A stretch of DNA of 5,533 nt, taken from the NCBI GenBank assembly GCA_029938185.1, contig JAOZVK010000399.1, forward strand, positions 1 to 5,533, given 5' to 3'. Positions 1 through 4,827 of the stretch are shown here, one piece after another (position 1 is the stretch's first letter; each line of letters starts with the position of its first letter). The notes beneath the pieces were generated by a model, which searched no databases, had not been told where the DNA came from, and was given only the letters and a program-made list of their open reading frames with translations. A program made the position numbers and the translations under genes. This DNA is from Bacteroidales bacterium (GTDB lineage: Bacteria; Bacteroidota; Bacteroidia; Bacteroidales; JAOZVK01).

Positions 1-42
1 ATGATTTAATAGTTTAATTATCAAATAGTTTTAAGTTCGTAA

Positions 43-168
43 AGTAGAATTAATAGTTGTTTAAATAATAATAATAGCAATGCCACAGATATTTATTCTG
101 TTCCACATATTAAAGATTATATTAGCTGGAATGCACTATTAAAATGTCTTTTTGTAAAAGCTAAAATA
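43..168 (+). other. In-frame 5' extension of the CHAT gene, no usable start codon
   Basis: The reading frame of the CHAT protein stays open back to position 43, just after a TAA at 40-42. The 42 extra codons read as protein of the same kind (…DIYSVPHIKDYISW, then LLKCLFVKAKIL). This matches the helical segment that, as I recall the family, precedes the last TPR-like helices of Bacteroidota TPR-CHAT proteins. There is no in-frame ATG, GTG or TTG between 43 and 168. Upstream of 43 all three plus-strand frames carry stops within the first 42 bases. I read this stretch as the broken 5' edge of a longer gene, not as untranslated leader. The family resemblance is from memory and was not aligned. 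Confidence 0.55.
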
Positions 169-1785
169 TTGTCAAACAAAAAAATAACAGGTTTAGATAA
201 TCTAAAGGCTATGGAGTACAGCTTACAACATTATCTGGTTTGTGACAAAATAATAAATCATGTCAGACAAGAAATTATAACAAAATCCGACAAACTTTTA
301 CTTGCCAAAACTGCAAGTGAAACTTATCGTTCTGCTGTTGGTTTTTGTTTGAAATCTTCAAAAATCTGCAGCCTGGATAAGGTTTCATACTACAAACAGC
401 TTGCTTTTTATTTTTCAGAAAAAGACAAAACACAAATATTACTTGATGATTTAGCCAAAAAACAAACTGAAAAAAAAATAGCTGTCAAGAACAGTGCATT
501 AATCAAACAAAAAGAGGCATTACGAGAAAAAATAGTTTTGACTAAAATAAAACTTGCCAAAAAACCTCTAATTAATATTAAACATCAAAATTTGACTGAT
601 ACGCTTTTTAAAGCAAGGCGTGATTATGAAGCTGTAATTGATATAATTACGAAAAAATACCCCAACTATAAATATAATACTGAAATTGCAAAAATACCTG
701 AAATTCAGTTGCATTTAAACAACTCGACTGCTATAAGAAGTTATACACTCGGCGACAGTTTAATTTATATTTTTACAATTACTAAAAATAAATTTAGTAT
801 TGATACAGTTAGTAAACCAAAAGATTTCAACTTACAAATTTCTGATTTTAAGCATTATCAAATTAATACTTTTGATATAAGCTTTAAAAATAAATTTATA
901 AAAGTTGCAGAAAAACTATATCAGCAATTGTTTCCTAAATTTGCGTCAATTAACGATAGTATTAAAAAACTTATTATTATTCCTAATGACAGCCTTTCTC
1001 TTATTCCTTTTGAAGCATTATTAACTGAGCAATATAAAGGAATTATAGGAGAATTTTCGGAATACCCTTTTTTATTGAAAAAATATATTGTTCAGTATTC
1101 TCCTTCGGTTAATATATTTTATCAATTGCGTACAAAACGAAAAACAAAGGCAAAAAATGAAATTGCTATTTTTGCACCTGTGTTTAATGATGATGAAGAA
1201 TTATATTTACCATACACAGTTAAAGAAGCCAATAGTATATACGAATTATTTGATAACAAAAAATCAAAAAAACTAATGTATACCAAAGCAAGTGAGCAAT
1301 ATGTAAAATCGGATTCACTAAAAAATTACCGTATTATACATTTTGCTACACATGCATATGCAAATACAAGAGACCCTTTGCTTTCACGTATTGTTTTGAC
1401 ACAAAAAAATAAAACAAAAGAAGATGGTTTTTTACATGCTAATGAAATCTACGGATTAAACTGGAATGCTGATTTGGTAAATCTTTCGGCTTGCGAAACT
1501 GCGGTAGGTAAAGTTCAAAATGGAGAAGGTGTTATGGATTTGTCAAGAGTTTTTTTCTATGCAGGAGCTTCTAATGTATCTGCAACTTTGTGGAAAGTAG
1601 ATGATGAAAATACGACCAATCTAATGATTTTATTTTATAAATACTATAAAACAAAAAAATTAGATTTTGCTACAGCCTTACATAAAGCAAAACTTGAAAT
1701 ACTAAAATCTAAACGGGTATCAACAAACGGAGAGAAACAATGCCATACTGCTTTTTGGTCGGCTTTTATATTAATTGGGAAATGA
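169..1785 (+). CDS. CHAT-domain caspase-like protease, N-terminally truncated TPR-CHAT protein
   Basis: CHAT domains are caspase-fold cysteine proteases, usually placed after arrays of TPR helices that sense a partner. Residues are numbered from the TTG at 169. Residues 1-160 are charged helical repeats and coiled coil, including a stretch like KLLLAKTASETYRSAV that is usual just before CHAT domains. The CHAT domain runs from about 240 to 538. It has an IIIPNDSLSLIPFEALL strand-loop (269-285), the catalytic His in HFATHA (His395), the catalytic Cys in LSACETAVG (Cys442), then GEGVMDLSRVFFYAGASNVSATLWKVDD and the closing FWSAFILIGK. Both catalytic residues are present, so the protease part looks intact. 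No signal peptide or membrane segment is seen, so it is probably cytosolic. The TTG start is only the first possible start in an open frame that continues to 43, so the true N-terminus is doubtful and the TPR array is missing. It converges on the 318-aa gene. The product could be active without its sensor, or be a recent pseudogene. Confidence 0.85.
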   Translation: MSNKKITGLDNLKAMEYSLQHYLVCDKIINHVRQEIITKSDKLLLAKTASETYRSAVGFCLKSSKICSLDKVSYYKQLAFYFSEKDKTQILLDDLAKKQTEKKIAVKNSALIKQKEALREKIVLTKIKLAKKPLINIKHQNLTDTLFKARRDYEAVIDIITKKYPNYKYNTEIAKIPEIQLHLNNSTAIRSYTLGDSLIYIFTITKNKFSIDTVSKPKDFNLQISDFKHYQINTFDISFKNKFIKVAEKLYQQLFPKFASINDSIKKLIIIPNDSLSLIPFEALLTEQYKGIIGEFSEYPFLLKKYIVQYSPSVNIFYQLRTKRKTKAKNEIAIFAPVFNDDEELYLPYTVKEANSIYELFDNKKSKKLMYTKASEQYVKSDSLKNYRIIHFATHAYANTRDPLLSRIVLTQKNKTKEDGFLHANEIYGLNWNADLVNLSACETAVGKVQNGEGVMDLSRVFFYAGASNVSATLWKVDDENTTNLMILFYKYYKTKKLDFATALHKAKLEILKSKRVSTNGEKQCHTAFWSAFILIGK

Positions 1786-1816
1786 TTGTTTGGTAATTTT
1801 ACAATTCTAAGTTTGA

Positions 1817-1952
1817 GGCTACCAGTTTTAAGTTAGACGCTTTTTAACCGCAAAGTTTCGCAAAGTTTGACGCAAAGTTTCGCTAATCTTTACTTTAATT
1901 CTATGATTAAAACTACTTGAAAAACAGGACAGTCCAACTTCTGACGGGTAGC
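1817..1952. mobile_element. MITE-like element, copy 1 (136 bp, no coding capacity)
   Basis: The element starts GGCTACC and ends GGTAGC. The ends form imperfect 21-bp inverted repeats, 1818-1838 against 1932-1952, matching at 16 of 21 positions by my count. The outer block is GCTACC and the inner block AAGTT(A/G)GAC. The first 38 bases are almost identical to copy 2 at 4086, and the segment ACTTGAAAAACA (1914-1925) is also shared. The middle holds about 1.6 units of a 22-bp CAAAG-containing tandem repeat. It is too small to encode a transposase, so it would have to be moved in trans. It is flanked by a 9-bp direct repeat. I do not recognise the parent IS family. A structured repeat with a cellular role (REP/BIME-like) is an alternative, but the flanking duplications favour transposition. 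Confidence 0.65.
1849..1883. repeat. Short 22-bp tandem repeat inside element copy 1
   Basis: One full unit, CGCAAAGTTTC followed by GCAAAGTTTGA (1849-1870), is followed by a partial unit CGCAAAGTTTCGC (1871-1883). Each unit is two 11-bp halves with the core GCAAAGTT. The same array is longer in copy 2 (4118-4200), so the array length varies between copies of the element. Confidence 0.7.
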
Positions 1953-1953
1953 T

Positions 1954-1986
1954 AAGTTTGACAAAGTTTAAAACTTTGTCAAACTT
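1954..1986. terminator. Near-perfect hairpin between convergent genes, probable bidirectional terminator
   Basis: AAGTTTGACAAAGTTT (1954-1969) is the exact reverse complement of 1971-1986, with one base between. In practice this gives a stem of about 14 bp with a 5-base loop. It begins 14 bases after the stop of the minus-strand 318-aa gene and faces the end of the CHAT gene, which is where a shared terminator would sit. The stem is weak in G+C and has no long U tract on either side, so Rho-independent function is inferred. Copy 1 of the mobile element is inserted at its left edge, about 170 bases from the CHAT stop codon. Confidence 0.5.
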
Positions 1987-2000
1987 GTCTCGAAATAATT

Positions 2001-2957
2001 TTATGGCTGCACACCAATTAATTTAATCAATTCTTTTGCTTTTTTCACATATTCATCATTACTATCTTCTGAATGTTCTATAAGTTTATTAAGCAAATCA
2101 TAAGCTTTTTTATTATCTTTTTGCAGTATATAACAATAAGATAAATATAATAATGAAGCATTTATGTTGGCTTCACAATTTTCTTTGTTTGAAGAATAAT
2201 TTAAATTATCTATTGCTTTCTGAAGTATAGTATCATTTTTTGAATTTTCCTGAGCAATGTTTAGAGCCATAACACCTACACGAAAATTTATTTTACATTT
2301 ACTCTCATAACGATCTTTTAAACCTAATTCTTCAAAACGTATTCCTTCATTATATTTTTTTCTTTTAAAATAAATTTTAGTACTGTCTTTCCCCCTAGAA
2401 GAGCCTTTTATAAAATTTGCTCTATTAATATTTATAAATGCTAATATTTTTTTGTCATTATTTTTAGGCTCATTTATTTTTACTTTTAGTTCATTCGTAT
2501 TTCTTTTTAATTTTATGATATTAATATTAACAGTATCATTATTAACAGTATCATTATTAGTATTAGTTTTATTTTTTTTATATTCAGCAATCATGTTTAA
2601 AAGAGAATCATTTTTTAATTTTAAGCTTAAATTTATTGAATCCTGTTTTGCTTTAAGCTTTGTAATTTCTGTATTTTTATTTACATTTTCACTTATAAAA
2701 TAAAGTATTCCAATCAATAATAAAAAGGATGCGGCATAGCCTATTAGTGAATAAATTTTTCTTTTCTTTTTATTTTTCTTCGATAATTCTATTTTTTCAT
2801 AAGTTCTATAAGCAATAACATTATCAATATATTCTTTTGCATTTGATGCAAATTCGTTATCAGTTTCCAATTCATTATTCAAAATTATTAGTTCGTCTTC
2901 CGAAATATCATTATCAACCATTTTATGTAATAGTTCGTATTTATTAAGTAAGTCCAT
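2001..2957 (-). CDS. Single-pass membrane protein, anti-sigma-factor-like, with C-terminal TPR-like domain
   Basis: No confident family assignment. Residues 1-60 are a small acidic, helical cytosolic domain (LLHKMVDNDISEDELIILNNEL), the size and style of Bacteroidota anti-sigma N-termini. It lacks the HxxxCxxC of zinc-binding ZAS domains. A Lys/Arg stretch (60-67) precedes one membrane segment (about 69-88), giving an N-in orientation. Residues 95-127 look like coiled coil, and 131-144 are an Asn/Thr linker with a duplicated NDTVN. The C-terminal third (about 195-318) has helix pairs such as ASLLYLSYCYILQKDNKKAYDLLNKLI that look like TPRs, outside the membrane. The start ATG lies inside the end of the upstream 261-aa gene (14-bp overlap), so translation is probably coupled. 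The pairing with that gene and the topology suggest it sequesters the partner at the membrane. This role is inference. Confidence 0.75.
   Translation of the reverse strand: MDLLNKYELLHKMVDNDISEDELIILNNELETDNEFASNAKEYIDNVIAYRTYEKIELSKKNKKKRKIYSLIGYAASFLLLIGILYFISENVNKNTEITKLKAKQDSINLSLKLKNDSLLNMIAEYKKNKTNTNNDTVNNDTVNINIIKLKRNTNELKVKINEPKNNDKKILAFININRANFIKGSSRGKDSTKIYFKRKKYNEGIRFEELGLKDRYESKCKINFRVGVMALNIAQENSKNDTILQKAIDNLNYSSNKENCEANINASLLYLSYCYILQKDNKKAYDLLNKLIEHSEDSNDEYVKKAKELIKLIGVQP
2526..2555 (-). repeat. In-frame 15-bp tandem duplication (codes for NDTVN twice)
   Basis: The 15-bp plus-strand unit ATTAACAGTATCATT is present twice without change (2526-2540 and 2541-2555). It adds five residues to the linker just after the coiled coil of the 318-aa membrane protein. 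Being a multiple of three it keeps the frame, so linker length could vary by slippage between strains. Confidence 0.75.
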
Positions 2958-3729
2958 CGCCGTTGTTGTTTTTTATTCGTTCATTAACCAAAACTTTTAA
3001 TTTAATCCAACTTCTACTCAATCGTTGTCTAATATTATTGTTGTTTTTTTTATCATTGTTAGAATCAAAGTTATAAATATTTATAATTTTAAAAAAACTT
3101 ACAACATCATCATGTTTTTTATTCAACAAATCATGTAATATTATTACCAAAAAGTCTTCAATATCTAAATACTTTTTTTGTTTTTTGTTATCAGTATAAT
3201 ATGATTTTGAATCTTTTAATACATTTAATGTAGTTGATACGGTTTTTTCGAGCGATATATCTGTTCTTTTTTTCCAAATAAGTTCTTCAACTTTTTTATC
3301 AAAAGGCAAAGTTGTTTGATTCTTACGTTGTTCTTCTTTATTGATTTTTTCAAAAGTACTTTTATGTATTTTTAAAAACTCTTCGTATCTTCTGCTACTT
3401 TCTATTACATAACTTCCTGTTTTTTTTATACGGTGTACCTTCTTATGTATATTGATTTGTTCATAACAAATCTTATTGAGAAGTTGTACTGTTTTTTCAA
3501 ATGATAAGTCTTTATTTTTTAACTTTAAAATCTTATCTATTAATTTATTAAATGATTCGTTAAAAACACTCATCACATCAGAAATTTTACTTGTTTGTAA
3601 TTCTGACTGTATAATGTTTTTAAAATGCTCGAAGTATAATTCATCTTTGATACCATAAAATTCTTTAGTCCCTTTTGAGAATGAAATCATGCGGATATTT
3701 TTATTTTTATTTTGGCTCAAAATAGACAT
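2944..3729 (-). CDS. Hypothetical protein, possible divergent sigma-70-like regulator
   Basis: Not firmly recognised. It is soluble, strongly basic, rich in Lys and Asn, and has no membrane segment. Residues 27-70 (DELYFEHFKNIIQ…MSVFNESFNKLIDKIL) have the helical pattern of a sigma region 2. Near the end, a hydrophobic helix (191-216) and a spacer are followed by NIRQRLSRSWIKLKVLV (232-248), which resembles the end of region 4 of ECF sigma factors (VRxRLxRARxKLKxLL). At 261 aa it is longer than a typical ECF sigma factor (about 180-200 aa), and the middle (90-190) is unmatched. The ATG at 3729 is chosen because it follows a TAnnTTTG box by about 50 bases; Met14 is an alternative start. The next gene, overlapping by 14 bp, is membrane-anchored and anti-sigma-like, and this context is the main support for the sigma idea. 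A plain DNA-binding or structural protein remains possible. Confidence 0.7.
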   Translation of the reverse strand: MSILSQNKNKNIRMISFSKGTKEFYGIKDELYFEHFKNIIQSELQTSKISDVMSVFNESFNKLIDKILKLKNKDLSFEKTVQLLNKICYEQINIHKKVHRIKKTGSYVIESSRRYEEFLKIHKSTFEKINKEEQRKNQTTLPFDKKVEELIWKKRTDISLEKTVSTTLNVLKDSKSYYTDNKKQKKYLDIEDFLVIILHDLLNKKHDDVVSFFKIINIYNFDSNNDKKNNNNIRQRLSRSWIKLKVLVNERIKNNNGDGLT

Positions 3730-3777
3730 AAAATATTAAAGAATTTAGTGATGTTACAAAAATTATATACTAACTAA

Positions 3778-3785
3778 CAAATATA
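3778..3785 (-). promoter_or_regulatory. Bacteroidota-type -7 box for the 261/318-aa unit
   Basis: Read on the minus strand this is TATATTTG, matching the Bacteroidota -7 consensus TAnnTTTG. It lies 48 bases upstream of the ATG at 3729, leaving a leader of about 40 bases. No clean TTTG/TTG -33 box is seen at the usual spacing. In DNA this AT-rich such boxes also occur by chance, so position is the main support. Confidence 0.35.
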
Positions 3786-3824
3786 TAGATAATTATACAT
3801 TAAACATGGTCACACTATAAGAAC

Positions 3825-3832
3825 TATATTTG
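3825..3832 (+). promoter_or_regulatory. Divergent Bacteroidota-type -7 box
   Basis: TATATTTG on the plus strand matches TAnnTTTG and is back to back with the minus-strand box at 3778-3785. A transcript from it would begin at about 3838-3840, at the very start of the mini-ORF at 3841, and would run to the hairpin at 4031-4063. The -33 region is not convincing. Confidence 0.25.
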
Positions 3833-3840
3833 GAAAAATA

Positions 3841-3900
3841 ATGAATGGTATAGGTATAGCATTTCTTGCAATATTTGCTCTCTCTGGTGGTTGTATGTAA
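3841..3900 (+). CDS. 19-codon hydrophobic mini-ORF, lipoprotein-signal-like
   Basis: It encodes MNGIGIAFLAIFALSGGCM, then TAA. The peptide is one hydrophobic helix ending in LSGGC, which resembles a lipobox with its Cys, yet it stops one residue later. A GGAAAA sits eight bases before the ATG, and the -7-like box at 3825-3832 would make the message almost leaderless. It may be a small membrane peptide, the leftover signal sequence of a deleted lipoprotein gene, or chance. Low confidence that it is translated. Confidence 0.2.
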   Translation: MNGIGIAFLAIFALSGGCM

Positions 3901-4030
3901 GTGTTAATTAAGGTCTTCAACCTATTTAATGTGGTTTACGTTTGATAAAAATAAAAGTGTTGTTTTTATGTATTGACCTATTTGTAAAAGACTTACGCAG
4001 TAGCGAAATATATTTTTAGATTTTTAACAC

Positions 4031-4063
4031 AGACCAGCAAGATTTTGAAAATTTTGCTGGTCT
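4031..4063. terminator. Strong hairpin, probable terminator of the 226/168-aa unit
   Basis: AGACCAGCAA (4031-4040) pairs perfectly with TTGCTGGTCT (4054-4063). The stem continues through a G-U pair and four A-U pairs to a 3-base loop, about 15 bp in all, and it is one of the most G+C-rich spots in the gap. There is no classic U tract on either strand. It lies 220 bases past the stop of the minus-strand 168-aa gene. If element copy 2 and one target copy are removed, that distance falls to about 20 bases, which suits an original terminator for that gene. Confidence 0.5.
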
Positions 4064-4085
4064 TAATAATACAAAAGTCAAATTC

Positions 4086-4277
4086 GGCTACCAGTTATAA
4101 GTTAGACGCTTTTTAACCGCAAAGTTACACAAAGCTTAACGCAAAGTTACACAAAGCTTAACGCAAAGTTACACAAAGCTTAACGCAAAGTTACACAAAG
4201 TTATGTAAAAGTTTACTTTAACTTTATGGTTGCAACCACTTGAAAAACAATTGTGTCCAACCTTTACGTGGGTAGCC
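4086..4277. mobile_element. MITE-like element, copy 2 (192 bp, expanded tandem array)
   Basis: This copy begins GGCTACCAG and ends GGTAGCC, with perfect 7-bp outer inverted ends. Further pairing lies inside (AAGTTAGAC near the left, GTCCAACC near the right, offset by one bulged base). The first 38 bases match copy 1 with one or two differences, as do the ACTTGAAAAACA segment and the GTCCAAC block near the right end. It is longer than copy 1 mainly because its 22-bp array has nearly four units. It has no coding capacity. It sits directly after the stop codon of the 168-aa gene and separates it from the hairpin at 4031-4063. A 7-bp direct repeat flanks it. Confidence 0.65.
4118..4200. repeat. 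22-bp tandem repeat, 3.8 units
   Basis: The unit is CGCAAAGTTAC followed by ACAAAGCTTAA. Units 4118-4139, 4140-4161 and 4162-4183 are identical, and a fourth agrees for 17 bases from 4184 before diverging at 4201. Each unit is two 11-bp halves sharing CAAAG, so the motif recurs about once per helical turn. The identity of the units suggests recent expansion. Confidence 0.9.
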
Positions 4278-4282
4278 TCAAA

Positions 4283-4789
4283 TTAACTTTTGTATAAACT
4301 TCCAAATTCCCCCCTAAACAAGTCCTCCAATTCAGCATTTAAGCCACGCCAATCGAAATTAAGGCGTTTTTCATATTTTTTCAATGCACTAATACCTTCT
4401 AATGTTTTTTTGCATAATAATTTTAAAGCATCAGTTGTATTGCAACTAATGTATTGTTTATATTCTTCTTTTGTCATTATTGGATAAGTTCTCAATATTT
4501 TCTTTTTGTTAAAAGAAATAGCTTCTTCACGCTTAATATTGTATTTTTCGTCTTCTTCGATGTCAAAAATCTGGTAAACAATCAATATTTGTTTTGCTTT
4601 ATTCTTTTTAACATACTTATATAAATTGATATTATCGTTTAACAAATCTTCAAAACTAAGATGTAAATTAGCACGTTTTTTATCTTTTATATTTTCACGT
4701 CTACTACTTATAGAAAAACAAAGTGCTTCAATTTGTTGTTGTAGTTCAAGAAATATTTCTCCACTAGTATATTTTGATGTATCTATCAT
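4283..4789 (-). CDS. Hypothetical cytosolic protein, candidate immunity protein
   Basis: I do not recognise a family. It is soluble, 168 aa, mixed helix and strand, with a hydrophobic strand KQILIVYQIFDIEED (66-80) and a helical C-terminal half (106-142) that ends FDWRGLNAELEDLFRGEFGSLYKS. It has no signal peptide, membrane segment or catalytic motif that I can identify. The ATG at 4789 follows an A-rich leader and lies 38 bases after the stop of the 226-aa gene, so the two are probably one transcript. A small protein without an obvious enzymatic motif directly downstream of a toxin-like gene is the usual place for an immunity or antitoxin protein; that role is inference from position only. 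Its stop codon lies inside the target duplication of mobile-element copy 2, and the coding sequence is left intact. Confidence 0.7.
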   Translation of the reverse strand: MIDTSKYTSGEIFLELQQQIEALCFSISSRRENIKDKKRANLHLSFEDLLNDNINLYKYVKKNKAKQILIVYQIFDIEEDEKYNIKREEAISFNKKKILRTYPIMTKEEYKQYISCNTTDALKLLCKKTLEGISALKKYEKRLNFDWRGLNAELEDLFRGEFGSLYKS

Positions 4790-4827
4790 TAACTTTTTTT
4801 AATTTATATTTGTATGTCAAAAAAACT

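Larger units (their letters stand above)
1808..1961. repeat. 9-bp direct repeat flanking element copy 1 (target duplication)
   Basis: TAAGTTTGA occurs at 1808-1816, directly before GGCTACC, and again at 1953-1961, directly after GGTAGC. The perfect match, 10 bp if the preceding C (shared with the element's last base) is counted, abuts both ends of the 136-bp repeat element. This is what a transposition event leaves behind. The right copy also forms the outer part of the left arm of the hairpin at 1954-1986, so the insertion went into that hairpin and duplicated part of it. Confidence 0.65.
3839..4066 (+). ncRNA. Candidate small transcript between the two minus-strand units
   Basis: The stretch lies between a plus-strand TAnnTTTG box (3825-3832) and a strong hairpin (4031-4063) and has no coding frame beyond 19 codons. 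That arrangement would yield an RNA of roughly 225 bases. I recognise no known RNA family, and apart from the final hairpin I see no clear long-range pairing. The hairpin may instead belong to the minus-strand 168-aa gene, in which case there is no such RNA. Confidence 0.15.
4069..4295. repeat. 10-bp palindrome split by element copy 2, with 7-bp target duplication
   Basis: ATACAAAAGT (4069-4078) and ACTTTTGTAT (4286-4295) are exact reverse complements on either side of the element. TCAAATT occurs at 4078-4084, one base before GGCTACC, and again at 4278-4284, directly after GGTAGCC. Taking out the element and one TCAAATT restores a 10-bp stem with a 7-base loop that overlaps the last codons and stop of the 168-aa gene. 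The insertion therefore went into the loop region of a small palindrome. Confidence 0.55.

Noticed and set aside
1088..1276. 62-codon plus-strand open frame inside the CHAT gene, and similar antisense frames at 3476-3658 and 4290-4487.
   Set aside because: They are out-of-frame or antisense to well-supported genes and have no domain-like sequence.
2452..2703. Plus-strand 83-codon open frame, hydrophobic, opposite the 318-aa gene.
   Set aside because: It lies wholly antisense to a better coding frame; its Phe/Leu-rich composition is what the complement of Lys/Asn-rich codons gives.
3044..3051. An eight-base A run on the coding strand in the 261-aa gene (a similar run at 2572-2579 in the 318-aa gene) as programmed frameshift or phase-variation sites.
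   Set aside because: Runs of this length are common in DNA this rich in A and T, both frames are open through them, and no alternative product of interest is visible.
3990..4005. GACTTACGCAGTAGCG as the leftover end of an insertion sequence.
   Set aside because: It resembles some IS ends I remember, but there is no matching inverted partner, target duplication or transposase remnant nearby.
4118..4200. The 22-bp tandem array as a CRISPR.
   Set aside because: Units are directly adjacent with no spacers, and there are no cas genes.
4805..4812. Plus-strand TATATTTG box, as a promoter for an antisense RNA over the 226-aa gene.
   Set aside because: TAnnTTTG boxes are expected several times by chance in 5.5 kb of such DNA, and nothing downstream on the plus strand supports a transcript.
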